Notes: generated by a model not told the origin, from the letters alone. Shown: positions 34,553-43,540, counted from the stretch's first letter. The stretch is 64,000 bases of DNA from Nonomuraea guangzhouensis (GCF_019396345.1 NZ_JAHKRM010000024.1:124001-188000), one strand, 5' to 3'. Program-made: numbers and translations.

Positions 34553-35191
34553 ATGGAAACCCTCGTCGTCGACCATCCTCTCGTAGCACACAAGCTCACG
34601 ACGCTACGTGATGTCCGGACGGACTCGCCGACGTTCCGCCGGCTGGCGGACGAACTGGTGACCCTGCTGGCGTATGAGGCGACCCGCGATGTCCGGGTCA
34701 TCGACGTGACCGTGCAGACCCCGGTCGCCGATGCCCACGGGGTACGGATGGCCAAGCCGTCCCCGCTGGTCGTGCCGATCCTGCGGGCGGGCCTCGGCAT
34801 GCTCGACGGCATGACCAGGCTGCTGCCCACGGCCGAGGTCGGCTTCCTCGGCATGATCCGCAACGAGTCGACGCTGCAGGCCGAGACCTACGCCACCCGG
34901 CTGCCCGACGACCTTTCCGGGCGCCAGTGCTATGTGGTCGACCCCATGCTGGCCACCGGCGGCACGCTCGCCGCGGCCGTGCGGTTCCTGTTCGACCGCG
35001 GGGCCGTCGACGTCACGGCGATCTGCCTGCTCGCGGCGCCCGAGGGGCTGGCGTACATGGACAAGGTGTTCGCCAACTCCGGCAAGCCGATCCGCGTCGT
35101 GACCGCCGCCCTCGACGAGCGGCTGAACGAGAACGGTTACATCGTTCCAGGGCTGGGTGACGCGGGAGATCGACTCTACGGAGTTGTCTGA
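34553..35191 (+). CDS. upp: Uracil phosphoribosyltransferase
   Basis: 212 aa. It makes UMP from uracil and PRPP (pyrimidine salvage). METLVVDHPLVAHKLTTLRD is the conserved N-terminus, so ATG 34553 is the start. The PRPP loop YVVDPMLATGGTLAAAVRFL and the uracil-binding C-terminal GLGDAGDRLYG are present. Confidence 0.96.
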   Translation: METLVVDHPLVAHKLTTLRDVRTDSPTFRRLADELVTLLAYEATRDVRVIDVTVQTPVADAHGVRMAKPSPLVVPILRAGLGMLDGMTRLLPTAEVGFLGMIRNESTLQAETYATRLPDDLSGRQCYVVDPMLATGGTLAAAVRFLFDRGAVDVTAICLLAAPEGLAYMDKVFANSGKPIRVVTAALDERLNENGYIVPGLGDAGDRLYGVV

Positions 35192-35286
35192 CCTGCCACG
35201 CTGCGCACTCACTTCGTTACATACTGTTGTCACGTGGGTATGGGGTGAGGGGAAGGCAACTTCCGCACGCGCGTGGGGGGAGCACG

Positions 35287-35322
35287 ATGAGCGAGTTTCC
35301 GATTACCGAGGTGTTCTCGTGA
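35287..35322 (+). CDS. Possible 11-codon upstream open reading frame
   Basis: A very strong ribosome site (GGGGGGAG, five bases before) serves ATG 35287 which encodes only MSEFPITEVFS before TGA. That TGA overlaps the GTG start of the next gene (GTGA). It could be a leader peptide that couples translation to the downstream gene. Alternatively the strong site is used for some other start I do not see. Confidence 0.35.
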   Translation: MSEFPITEVFS

Positions 35323-35543
35323 GTGAGCACACCGAGGCGGAGTCAAGTCCGTACGCGGACGTGGAGACGGCACTCCGCGAGGAGTTCGCCGGCATCCACT
35401 CCGCGGTCACCGTAACGCGCTGCGTCGAAGCGGCGCACTACGGCGCGCTGGAGGTCACGGGCTACGCCCATCCGAGTCTCGTCGAGCGGATCGCGCGCAA
35501 GCACCTTCACGTCCTGGCTCTGGTGGCCAGCGAACGTGGCTAA
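35319..35543 (+). CDS. Three-helix-bundle dimerization domain protein
   Basis: 74 aa. VETALREEFAGIHSAVTVTRCVEAA and HPSLVERIARKHLHVLALVA form the helices of a small actinobacterial domain annotated as a three-helix-bundle dimerization domain. GTG 35319 with GAGG nine bases upstream is used. Its start overlaps the stop of the 11-codon frame. Function unknown. Confidence 0.7.
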   Translation: MSEHTEAESSPYADVETALREEFAGIHSAVTVTRCVEAAHYGALEVTGYAHPSLVERIARKHLHVLALVASERG

Positions 35544-35639
35544 GCAAGATCAAAACTAACCCGCAAAGTCACCTTTACCCCGGCATTGGGGTGGGTAATG
35601 TATACGGCGGGTGTAGAAGGTAGTGGTACGGAGGCGACA

Positions 35640-35798
35640 GTGCAGGTCAAAAAGGTCTTCACATACGGGGGTATCGCTTTTGTGGCGTACTACCTGTTCG
35701 CGCGACCAACCGACGCCGCTGAGGCGGTCAGAGGGGCGTTCGACACCATGATCAACGGGGCCGACTCACTGGCCCAATTCGTGAACGTTCTCTCATGA
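35640..35798 (+). CDS. Small single-pass membrane protein
   Basis: 52 aa. GTG 35640 has GGAGG five bases upstream. One helix (YGGIAFVAYYLFARP) then a soluble helix ending FVNVLS. Similar short proteins precede PH-domain genes in other actinobacteria. The stop overlaps the next ATG, so the two are coupled. Function unknown. Confidence 0.75.
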   Translation: MQVKKVFTYGGIAFVAYYLFARPTDAAEAVRGAFDTMINGADSLAQFVNVLS

Positions 35799-36325
35799 GA
35801 CTTGTGACCCACGGAGACTCTGCTCCGGCGTCGGTCAACCGTTACCTTCTCCCCCACGAACAACAGGTCATCATGGTACGGCGTCACCCAGCCGTGCTGC
35901 TTCGCCCGGTCGCCGAGGTCTTCGGCGGCCTGATCGTCGCCGGGTTGCTCAGCAAGATTTTCGGCGGCGAGGGGAGCAGCACGGCCCTCGTTGTCGTGTG
36001 GTGGCTCTGGTTGCTGCTGTTGATCCGTTTTGTATGGAAAGTCGCGGAGTGGTCGGTTGACTACTTTGTGGTTACCTCAAAGCGGATGTTGCTCACCACA
36101 GGCCTCATCACCCGCAAAGTCGCGATGATGCCTTTGGGCAAGGTCACCGACATGAGCTTCCAGCGATCTCTGCTTGGGCGCATGCTCGGTTACGGTGAGT
36201 TCATCCTCGAATCCGCTGGTCAGGATCAGGCGCTGTCAACAGTCGAGTACATTCCGTATCCGGAGACCTTGTACCTCGAGGTCTGCCAGATGCTTTTCCC
36301 CAGCAAGGACGACAGCGACGATTAA
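35795..36325 (+). CDS. PH domain-containing membrane protein (YdbS/bPH2-like)
   Basis: 176 aa. Two membrane helices (VFGGLIVAGLLSKIF; ALVVVWWLWLLLLIRFVW) precede a bacterial PH domain with the family pattern YFVVTSKRMLLTTGLITRKVAMMPLGKVTDMSFQRS. Such proteins are thought to act at the membrane, with no known ligand. In an operon with the 52-aa protein. Confidence 0.88.
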   Translation: MRLVTHGDSAPASVNRYLLPHEQQVIMVRRHPAVLLRPVAEVFGGLIVAGLLSKIFGGEGSSTALVVVWWLWLLLLIRFVWKVAEWSVDYFVVTSKRMLLTTGLITRKVAMMPLGKVTDMSFQRSLLGRMLGYGEFILESAGQDQALSTVEYIPYPETLYLEVCQMLFPSKDDSDD

Positions 36326-36422
36326 TCCGTGACTCAGGGAATTCTTCACGCGGGGATACCCGATTGCGCGACTTCATGCAATCATTGCGGAGTGTTGACC
36401 CTTCCCCGCCTTGAGAGATGAG

Positions 36423-37766
36423 ATGCCGAGTCAGGGAACCATCGGAGACCGCGTCCGAGGACTGCGGCTAAACAGGCGGATGTCTCAGGCCCAGCTGGCC
36501 GGACCCGACCTTTCTGACAGTTATGTCTCGCTCATCGAGTCGGGCAAGCGGACACCGACTCCGGTTGTAGCAAGACTCCTGGCCGAGCGCCTGGGGTGCA
36601 CCACCGAGTTCCTCCTGCATGGGATCGAGCCTCGGCAGCGCATCGATACCGAGCTCGGCCTCCGCCACGCGGAGCTTGAGCTGCAGCACGGCGACCCCAT
36701 CGTCGCGGCCGACCGTTTCACGGAGATCGTGAAGGCGTCCGACGAGGAAAACGCGCTGCTGACCGCGCACGCCCGCTTCGGCAGGGCGCGCGCTCTCGAA
36801 GCACAGGGTCGGCTCGGCCAGGCGGTCGAGGCGTTCGAGCGACTGCGCAGAGAGGCGGCGGCGCATCCCGAGCGCCTGGCCGATCTGCCGCTCGCCGTGG
36901 CGCTGAGCCGCTGCTACCAGCGGGCGGGCGACCGTCTGCGGGCTCGCGACCTGGCCGCGCACGCGCTGGAGCAGGCGGAGCGGCTCGCGGTCACGCAGGG
37001 CGAGATCGCCATCGACCTGGCCGCCGCGCTGGTCGAGGCGCGCAGCGGACGCGAAGGCGACTCCCCCGAGCTCGACTATGTCCGGCGGGTGCTCGACGCC
37101 AGCGGCGTGCCTGACATTGTGGACCGTTCCGCTGAGATCCACACCCTCTGGCAGGCCAGCGTTGCCGCGGCCGGTGGCGAGGACTCCGCGCTGGCCGTAC
37201 GACTGGCCGACGACGCGATCATGGCAGGTCGGCCCGCCAGGCTGGCACTCCAGCTGGCCCGGGCGGCCATGCACTGGGCCAGGCTCGACTCGTCGCCGCT
37301 CGCCGAGGCGGACCTGTGGGCCGAGGCGGCGACTCGCGCGTTCGCGAGCACCGCGGGCAGCGCGCAGGAGCACGGCGAGAGTCTCATCGCGCACGCCAGG
37401 GTCAAGCTGCGGAAGCAGGACGCCGTGCGGGCAGGTGAGCTGGCCACGTCGGCGCTCGACCTGGTGCACGACGCCCCGGGCACGGCACCGGCCGAGGCGC
37501 ATCTGGTGCTCGCCACCGTCGCGCTCGCGCTCAACGCCGACACGGCGCGGCACCTGGGCGAGGCCCAGCAATTGCTCGACACGCTCAACCATCCGGTGTT
37601 CGGCTCCGACAGGCAGGCCGCACGCTGCTGGCGAGAGCTGGGCGACCTTTACGGCAAGTCAGGGGACAAGGCACAGCAGACCCGCGCCTATCGCAAGGCG
37701 CTGGAAGCGGCCGGCGTTCATTCCGCACTGGCAGGGGTGAAGATCGACGCTTCTGTGTCCCGCTAG
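36423..37766 (+). CDS. XRE-type helix-turn-helix protein with TPR-like repeats
   Basis: 447 aa. N-terminal HTH (VRGLRLNRRMSQAQLAGPDLSDSYVSLIESGKRTPTPVVARLLAERLG, residues about 10-60), followed by ~380 residues of helical TPR-type repeats (for example AHARFGRARALEAQGRLGQAVEAFERL). Similar actinobacterial regulators often sense small peptides or act in development; a peptide partner gene was not seen. Start at ATG 36423 after GAGAG. Confidence 0.85.
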   Translation: MPSQGTIGDRVRGLRLNRRMSQAQLAGPDLSDSYVSLIESGKRTPTPVVARLLAERLGCTTEFLLHGIEPRQRIDTELGLRHAELELQHGDPIVAADRFTEIVKASDEENALLTAHARFGRARALEAQGRLGQAVEAFERLRREAAAHPERLADLPLAVALSRCYQRAGDRLRARDLAAHALEQAERLAVTQGEIAIDLAAALVEARSGREGDSPELDYVRRVLDASGVPDIVDRSAEIHTLWQASVAAAGGEDSALAVRLADDAIMAGRPARLALQLARAAMHWARLDSSPLAEADLWAEAATRAFASTAGSAQEHGESLIAHARVKLRKQDAVRAGELATSALDLVHDAPGTAPAEAHLVLATVALALNADTARHLGEAQQLLDTLNHPVFGSDRQAARCWRELGDLYGKSGDKAQQTRAYRKALEAAGVHSALAGVKIDASVSR

Positions 37767-37816
37767 CCTCCGGGAGCTCCAGATTTGGTTTTTGAGTCTG
37801 GAATAATTAGGGTCTA

Positions 37817-37843
37817 CCAGTCATTGACTCATGGGATGACTGG
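37817..37843. promoter_or_regulatory. Candidate operator of the FadR-like regulator
   Basis: CCAGTCAT and ATGACTGG form a perfect 8-bp inverted repeat separated by 11 bases, ending 20 bp before the GTG start codon of the GntR/FadR-type gene. Autoregulation is likely. Confidence 0.5.
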
Positions 37844-37863
37844 CACCCCGGAGGAGGCGGACT

Positions 37864-38541
37864 GTGAGTCTGCGTACGGCTCAGCGAGCTTCGCTCGTCG
37901 ACCAGGTGATCGATCAACTCAAGGAGCAGATCACCTCAGGGTTGTGGCAGATGAACGGCAAGATTCCTACCGAGACGGTGCTCGCTGAGCAGCTCGGGGT
38001 GGGGCGCAACACCGTACGCGAGGCCGTACGCGCGCTCACCCACGCCGGGCTGCTGGAGTGCCGCCAGGGCGACGGGACCTATGTCCGAGCCACGAGCGAG
38101 CTCTCCGGCGCGATGCTCAGGCGCCTGCGCCAGGCGGAGCAGCTGGAGATCCTCGAGGTGCGGCGCGCGCTGGAGGTCGAATCGGCCCGTCTGGCCGCGA
38201 CCAGGCGCACTGACGAGGACATCGTGCGCATCGAGGCCGCACTGGCCGAGCGCGACCGCGCTTGGGAGCTGGACGACCCGGACGCCTTCGTCGAGGCCGA
38301 CCTGGCGTTCCACATGTCGGTGGCGCACGCCACGCACAACCTCGTGCTGATCGACCTCTATGAGGACTTCTCGGCGGCGCTGCGGGCCAGCATCACGGCC
38401 GCGGGCACGTCGCTGAACAAGAGCTACATTCCCCACGACGCCATCGCGCGGGCCATCTCCTCGGGCGACGCCACCGCCGCCGAGCGCGCCGGCCACGCCT
38501 GCATGGAGCACATTCTCATCGCGCTCACCGAAGGCGAATGA
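37864..38541 (+). CDS. FadR-type GntR regulator (FCD domain)
   Basis: 225 aa, GTG start after GGAGGAGG. Winged helix: VDQVIDQLKEQITSG, IPTETVLAEQLGVGRNTVREAVRALTHAGLLE. The C-terminal FCD domain has the metal or ligand helices LEILEVRRALEVESARLAA, FVEADLAFHMSVAHATHN and HDAIARAISSGDATAAERAGHACMEHI; Asp and three His positions are as in the family. It may regulate an acid-metabolism or transport gene elsewhere, since nothing adjacent qualifies. Confidence 0.92.
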   Translation: MSLRTAQRASLVDQVIDQLKEQITSGLWQMNGKIPTETVLAEQLGVGRNTVREAVRALTHAGLLECRQGDGTYVRATSELSGAMLRRLRQAEQLEILEVRRALEVESARLAATRRTDEDIVRIEAALAERDRAWELDDPDAFVEADLAFHMSVAHATHNLVLIDLYEDFSAALRASITAAGTSLNKSYIPHDAIARAISSGDATAAERAGHACMEHILIALTEGE

Positions 38542-38550
38542 TCCTGCGGC

Positions 38551-39648
38551 TCAGCCGAGCCGCAGCGACATCACCAAATAGCGGAAGCTGGGCTGCGCGT
38601 CCCCCGGAACATCCTGGATCAGCGCGGCCCTGGTCGGTGACTCCATGTTGATGCGGGCCAGGTCGGTGTCGATGCCGGTCAGGCCGTCGAGGAGGAACTG
38701 CGACTGGAAGGCGATCTGGATGTCGTCGCCGCGCAGCTCACACTCGACCACCTCGGAGCCGCGGCCGATGTCGCCGCCGCCGGCCTGGATGCGTACGTGG
38801 CCCTGACTGAACGACAGCCGGATCGCGGTGTTGCGCTCGGCCACCAGCGCCACGCGCTTGATGGCGTTGACGAACGCCGTCACCGGCACATCGGCCCTGA
38901 TCGACCAGTCGGCGGTCAGCCTGGTGCGGTAGTCGATGAACTGCTCGTCGAGCAGGCGGACCGTGGTGCTGCGGCCGACGCTCTCGAAGCCCGCGACGCC
39001 GTCGCCCAGGGCCATCGCCACCTCGCCCCCGCGTAGCGTCTTGGCCACGTCGACCAGCACGCGGGCGGGCACCATGGCGGACACGGCGACGTCGGGCGCC
39101 ACCGGGCGCCAGGTGAGGTCGCGGGCCGCGATGCGGTAGCGGTCGGTGGCCGCCATCGTCAGCGACTCGCCCTCGATGTCGACCCTGATGCCGGTGAGCA
39201 TCGGCAGCGTGTCGTCGCGGCTGGCCGCGGGCGCGACCTGGCCCACGGCCGAGGCGAAGACGCCACCGCCGATGGCGCCGATGCTCGGCGGCATCGTGGG
39301 CATGGTCGGAAAGTCTTCGACGGGCATCGTGATCAGGCCGAACTCGGCGCTGCCGCAGGTCAGGACCGCCTCTTGCCCCTCGGTGACGATCTCGACGTCC
39401 TCGGCGGGCAGGCTGCGGCTGATCTCCGCCAGCAGGCGGCCGGGGATGAGCACCTGGCCCTCCTCGGCCACGTCGGCCTCGATCCTGGCCTGAGCCGAGA
39501 CGTCGTAGTCGAACGCGGACAGGCTCAATTCCTCGTCGGCCCCCAGCAGCAAGCCGGAGAGCACGGGCACCACAGGGCGACTTGGCAGGACTCTGGCGGC
39601 CCATGCCACCGCGTCCGCCAGAACATCGCGGTTTACCCGGATCTTCAC
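38551..39648 (-). CDS. dnaN: DNA polymerase III beta sliding clamp (dnaN-type, probable second copy)
   Basis: 365 aa, GTG start after AAGGG. All three clamp domains can be followed: KIRVNRDVLADAVAWAARVLPSRPVVPVLSGLLL, then RDDTLPMLTGIRVDIEGESLTMAATDRYR, then AIKRVALVAERNTAIRLSFSQG, and the C-terminal YLVMSLRL. It is a true homologue, some ten residues shorter than typical actinobacterial DnaN. It is not flanked by dnaA or recF, so I infer it is an extra clamp besides the one at oriC, or a relocated one. It follows the two-component genes on the same strand after a 63-bp gap. Confidence 0.88.
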   Translation of the reverse strand: MKIRVNRDVLADAVAWAARVLPSRPVVPVLSGLLLGADEELSLSAFDYDVSAQARIEADVAEEGQVLIPGRLLAEISRSLPAEDVEIVTEGQEAVLTCGSAEFGLITMPVEDFPTMPTMPPSIGAIGGGVFASAVGQVAPAASRDDTLPMLTGIRVDIEGESLTMAATDRYRIAARDLTWRPVAPDVAVSAMVPARVLVDVAKTLRGGEVAMALGDGVAGFESVGRSTTVRLLDEQFIDYRTRLTADWSIRADVPVTAFVNAIKRVALVAERNTAIRLSFSQGHVRIQAGGGDIGRGSEVVECELRGDDIQIAFQSQFLLDGLTGIDTDLARINMESPTRAALIQDVPGDAQPSFRYLVMSLRLG

Positions 39649-39711
39649 CTGACCCACCCTTTCGTGTCGCTGCCTCCTATGAAAGGTAGCCGGTGCCACC
39701 GACAATGCGGA

Positions 39712-40362
39712 CTATCTGCTGTTGAGGTAGGCGAGCACCGCCAGGACGCGGCGGTTGTCGTCGTCGGAAGGCCCCAGACCCAGCTTGGCGAAGATGCCGG
39801 CCGTGTGCTTGGCCACCGCGCTCTCGCTGAGGTAGAGCCGCTGGGAGATGGCCGCGTTGGACCGCCCTTCGGCCATCGCCTCCAGCACCTCCCGCTCGCG
39901 TGGCGTGAGGGCGGCCAGCGGTTCGTTGCGGGCGTTGCTGGCCAGCAGCTTGGCGATCACCTCGGGGTCCATCGCGGTGCCGCCCTCGGCGACCCGGCGA
40001 ACGGCGTCGATGAACTGCTCGGCGTTGAACACCCGGTCCTTGAGCAGGTAGCCGATCGCACCCGACCCGTCGGCCAGCAGTTCGCGCGCGTACAACTGCT
40101 CGACGTGCTGTGACAGCACCAGGATCGGCAGCCCGGGCACCTGCTTGCGGGCCGCCAGCGCGGCCTGCAGGCCCTCGTCGGTGAAGGTGGGTGGCAGCCG
40201 TACGTCCACGATCGAGACGTCGGGGCGCAGCTCGATCAGGCCCTTGAGCAGCTCGGGCCCGCTCTCCACAGCGGCCACGACCGTGAAACCGTGCGCCTGG
40301 AGCAGGTGAACCAGGCCGTCCCTGAGCAGGTAGAGGTCTTCGGCGATGAGAACGCGGTTCAT
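39712..40362 (-). CDS. NarL/LuxR-type response regulator
   Basis: 216 aa. Receiver domain RVLIAEDLYLLRDGLVHLLQ with acidic pocket and VSIVDVRLPPTFTDEGL (phospho-acceptor Asp), KDRVF Lys, then LuxR-type HTH LTPREREVLEAMAEGRSNAAISQRLYLSESAVAKHTAGIFAKLGL. It overlaps the histidine kinase stop codon by four bases. The pair is divergent to the ABC-2 exporter genes, its probable target. Confidence 0.95.
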   Translation of the reverse strand: MNRVLIAEDLYLLRDGLVHLLQAHGFTVVAAVESGPELLKGLIELRPDVSIVDVRLPPTFTDEGLQAALAARKQVPGLPILVLSQHVEQLYARELLADGSGAIGYLLKDRVFNAEQFIDAVRRVAEGGTAMDPEVIAKLLASNARNEPLAALTPREREVLEAMAEGRSNAAISQRLYLSESAVAKHTAGIFAKLGLGPSDDDNRRVLAVLAYLNSR

Positions 40363-41828
40363 CGGTTGAACCATAGACGGCGGGGTGTCGCCTCGGCCAG
40401 CCAGCGCTCCCTGTTGTGGCAGGCCGGGATCAGTACGGCCATCAGGTACATGGCGCCGCCCAGTGTGATCATGAACAGGATGCACGGCCACTGCCAGGGC
40501 TCGGGCAGATACAGCGCGAGGAACCACGCCTTCTCCTCCATGCCGAAGACCTTGAAGATGGCCGCCACGATCCCCTGCGGGAACAGCGGGCACCAGGATG
40601 TCAGCCAGAGCATGGCCACCACGGCGGCCTTCCAGCGGGGCAGTTTGGGCAGGCTGCCCGCCCAGTGCTGCGGCAGCACCTTGGGCATGTTCATGGTCAC
40701 CGTGGTCGGCCCGCCGGGCGGGCTGCTCAGGGCCAGCACCCCGTCGAAGGCCGCGAGCCGCCGCTCGATGCCCATCAGGCCGGTGCCCTTGCTCGGGTCG
40801 GCGCCGCCCATGCCGTCGTCGGTCACGGAGATCCGCAGGTCGGGGCCATTGCTGCTGATGTCGATCGTGGCCGTGGCGGCGCCGCCGTGCCTGGCTGCGT
40901 TGGACAGCAGCTCGCTGACCGCGAAGTAGGCGGCGGCCTCCACCGGCGGCTCCGGCCGGTGCGCCAGCTCGACGTCCACGCTCACCCGTAACGGGCTGTC
41001 GATGGCCAGGGCTCGGACGGCGTCGCCCAGCCCGCGTTCGGCCAGGACCGGCGGATGGATGCCGCGGATGACCGTACGCAGCTCGGTCAGCGTCTCCGAG
41101 GACGCCTCCTTGGCCTTGCTCAGCAGCGCCTTGGCCGCGGCCGGGTCGGTGTCGACGAGCTGCTCGACCGCGCCGAGCGTCATGCCGATCGCCACCAGCC
41201 TGGCCTGCGTGCCGTCGTGCAGGTCGCGTTCGATCCTGCGCATCTCGGCGGCCTGCGTGTCGGCGGCGAGGTTGCGTACGCGCTGGAGATGGCTGACCTG
41301 CCCGGCCAGGCGGCTCGCGGCGGTCGCGGCCAGGACCAGGTCGGTCCACAGGCTGTAGAGGCGCAGCCCGCGGTCGGGCAGCAGCAGGAACAGCGGCAGC
41401 AGACACAGCTTGACCACCGGGTCCAAGAGCAGCCAGACGCAGTCGCGCCAGGTCGCCGGGTCGGTGATCATCCACTTCCACCGGTCGTTCCAGGCCGGCA
41501 CTCGCGGCGACTTGTACAGCGTGCGGTTCGACCGGTACATCCCGTCGGCCTGCCGCTGTGGGGGCGGCGGCTTGGGCAGGTACGGCGAGTCGATCCGGCT
41601 CCCCGTCCACTCCCCGACCAGCCCTCTCGTGTGCTCGGCCAGCCGTCGGACCAGCCGGACCTGCAGCGGGAGGAGAGGGACCACGCCGAGGCCGAAGGCC
41701 AGGACGAGCATGGTGAAGGAGGCGGCGACGGCGGGCACCTCGACGAGGATCAGCGCCAGCAGCACCGCGGTCTGGCCGTACCTTCTCAACATGGCTCCAG
41801 TGTGCGCGAGCCGGAGCTTCCCGAACAT
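40359..41828 (-). CDS. Sensor histidine kinase (HisKA_3 type) with multiple membrane helices
   Basis: 489 aa. N-terminal membrane helices (AVLLALILVEVPAVAASFTMLVLAFGLGVVPLLP), a Pro-rich cytosolic segment, a second hydrophobic pair (CVWLLLDPVVKLCLLPLFLLLP), then the phospho-acceptor helix EMRRIERDLHDGTQARLVAIGM, an ATP lid (ELLSNAARHGG, DDGMGGADPSKGTGLMGI) and, unusually, two or three more helices at the C-terminus after the ATPase. Start at ATG 41828 (AGG five bases before) or 41792. The 74-bp gap to the ABC gene is a divergent promoter. Confidence 0.88.
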   Translation of the reverse strand: MFGKLRLAHTGAMLRRYGQTAVLLALILVEVPAVAASFTMLVLAFGLGVVPLLPLQVRLVRRLAEHTRGLVGEWTGSRIDSPYLPKPPPPQRQADGMYRSNRTLYKSPRVPAWNDRWKWMITDPATWRDCVWLLLDPVVKLCLLPLFLLLPDRGLRLYSLWTDLVLAATAASRLAGQVSHLQRVRNLAADTQAAEMRRIERDLHDGTQARLVAIGMTLGAVEQLVDTDPAAAKALLSKAKEASSETLTELRTVIRGIHPPVLAERGLGDAVRALAIDSPLRVSVDVELAHRPEPPVEAAAYFAVSELLSNAARHGGAATATIDISSNGPDLRISVTDDGMGGADPSKGTGLMGIERRLAAFDGVLALSSPPGGPTTVTMNMPKVLPQHWAGSLPKLPRWKAAVVAMLWLTSWCPLFPQGIVAAIFKVFGMEEKAWFLALYLPEPWQWPCILFMITLGGAMYLMAVLIPACHNRERWLAEATPRRLWFNR

Positions 41829-41901
41829 TGCACCTAGATACACCTTTGCCGGGTACCCAGCCCGATTCCCCGCGCGAGCCGGGATTCCTAGCGTCGAAGG
41901 C

Positions 41902-42807
41902 ATGAAAATCATCGAGGTCAGGAACCTCCACAAGCGGTATCCCGACCATGTGGCGGTGGACGACGTGTCGTTCGAGGTGTCGGATGGCGAGATCTTCGGC
42001 ATCCTCGGCCCGAACGGCGCCGGCAAGACCACGAGCGTTGAGTGCGTCGCGGGGTTACGCACTCCCGATCGTGGCACCGTACGCGTGACCGGGATCGACC
42101 CCCAGCAGGACAGGGACGCGCTGCGCCGGGTGCTGGGCACGCAGCTGCAGAGCGCGGCGCTGCCCGACAAGATCAAGGTGTGGGAGGCCATGGACCTCTA
42201 CGCCTCCTTCTACCCGGATCCGGCTGACTGGTCCGAGCTGCTCGAACGCGTCGGGCTCGGCGACAAGCGGGGCACGCACTTCGGCAAACTCTCCGGCGGC
42301 CAGCGGCAGCGCCTGTCCGTCGCGCTGGCGCTGGTGGGCAGGCCCCGCGTCGCGGTGCTCGACGAGCTCACCACCGGGCTCGACCCGCAGGCCCGCAGGG
42401 ACACCTGGGAGCTGATCGAGCAGGTACGCGACTCCGGCGTGACGATCGTGCTGGTCACCCACTTCATGGAGGAGGCCGAGCGGCTCTGCGACCGCGTCGC
42501 GCTCATCGACGCGGGCCGGGTCGTCGCCACCGACTCGCCGGCGGGGCTGATCGCCCAGGTCGGTGGCGCGCAGCGGCTGCGATTCCGGCCGACCGGGCCC
42601 TTCTCCGACGATCTCCTGCTGGCTCTGCCCGAGGTGACCGAGGTCGCCAGGAGCGGACAGCAGGTCGTGGTGACGGGCACCGGCGATCTCGCCTCCGTCG
42701 TCATGCTGACGCTCGCCAACCACCAGATCGTCCCCGGTGACCTGCGCATCGAGCAGGCCACGCTGGACGACGCGTTCCTCGCGCTGACCGGAAGGAAGCT
42801 GTCATGA
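41902..42807 (+). CDS. ABC-2 type exporter, ATP-binding protein
   Basis: 301 aa. Walker A LGPNGAGKTTS, signature LSGGQRQRL, Walker B VAVLDELTTGLD and the His switch VTHFMEE are present, with a DrrA/CcmA-like C-terminal extension. Works with the following permease, whose start overlaps it by four bases. It carries one TTA codon (42055-42057). The divergent kinase/regulator pair suggests control by an envelope or antibiotic signal, as in many Bce/Lia-like actinobacterial systems (inference). Confidence 0.95.
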   Translation: MKIIEVRNLHKRYPDHVAVDDVSFEVSDGEIFGILGPNGAGKTTSVECVAGLRTPDRGTVRVTGIDPQQDRDALRRVLGTQLQSAALPDKIKVWEAMDLYASFYPDPADWSELLERVGLGDKRGTHFGKLSGGQRQRLSVALALVGRPRVAVLDELTTGLDPQARRDTWELIEQVRDSGVTIVLVTHFMEEAERLCDRVALIDAGRVVATDSPAGLIAQVGGAQRLRFRPTGPFSDDLLLALPEVTEVARSGQQVVVTGTGDLASVVMLTLANHQIVPGDLRIEQATLDDAFLALTGRKLS

Positions 42808-43538
42808 GGAAGATCCTCCTCGTCGAGACCAAGCTGCACCTGCGGCAGTGGCCCAACATGATCTTCACCATCGGCCTGCCGCTCGCCCTGCTGCTGGGGC
42901 TCGGCAGCCTCCCCGACCTGGCCAAGCCCAATCCGGGGATGGGTGGGGAGCGGTACATCGACACCCAGCTACCGGCGCAGATGACGTTGCTGGCGGTGCT
43001 GACGCTCGCCTGTTCGGTGCTCCCGGCCGTCCTCGTCACCTATCGCGAGCAGGGGGTGCTCAGGCGGATGTCGACGACGCCCGTGGCACCGGGGCGGCTG
43101 CTGGCCGCCCAGCTCATCATCAACCTGGTCGTCGGCACCGTGTCGGTCTTCCTCCTGGTGGTGCTCGGGTACGTGGTGCTCGGCGCCGCGATGCCCAAGC
43201 AGTTCCCCGGTTTCGTGCTGGTCTTCCTGCTCGGCTCAGCCGCGCTGCTGGCCCTGGGGCTGGTGATCTCCTCGATCGCGCCGACGGGCAAGTCGGCGCC
43301 GGGGATCGGGTCGGTGGTGATGTTCCCGCTGATGTTCGTGGCGGGGATGTGGATCCCGCGCGAGGCCATGCCGGACGCGCTGCGCGCGGTGAGCGACTAT
43401 TCGGTGGCCGGGCCGTTCGCCCAGGCGCTGCGCGACACCTGGGCGGGCCACGCGCCGCAGCCGCTGCACCTCATCGTCATGGCCGCCGGGCTGCTGGCCT
43501 TCGGCGGGATCGCGATTCGGTTGTTCCGCTGGGAGTAG
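42804..43538 (+). CDS. ABC-2 type exporter, permease
   Basis: 244 aa, six membrane helices. The layout fits ABC2_membrane permeases: MIFTIGLPLALLLGLG, a loop, then MTLLAVLTLACSVLPAVLVTYREQGVLRRMSTTPV (coupling element), and FPLMFVAGMWIPREAMPDALR near the C-terminus. Substrate unknown. Confidence 0.93.
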   Translation: MRKILLVETKLHLRQWPNMIFTIGLPLALLLGLGSLPDLAKPNPGMGGERYIDTQLPAQMTLLAVLTLACSVLPAVLVTYREQGVLRRMSTTPVAPGRLLAAQLIINLVVGTVSVFLLVVLGYVVLGAAMPKQFPGFVLVFLLGSAALLALGLVISSIAPTGKSAPGIGSVVMFPLMFVAGMWIPREAMPDALRAVSDYSVAGPFAQALRDTWAGHAPQPLHLIVMAAGLLAFGGIAIRLFRWE

Positions 43539-43540
43539 CG

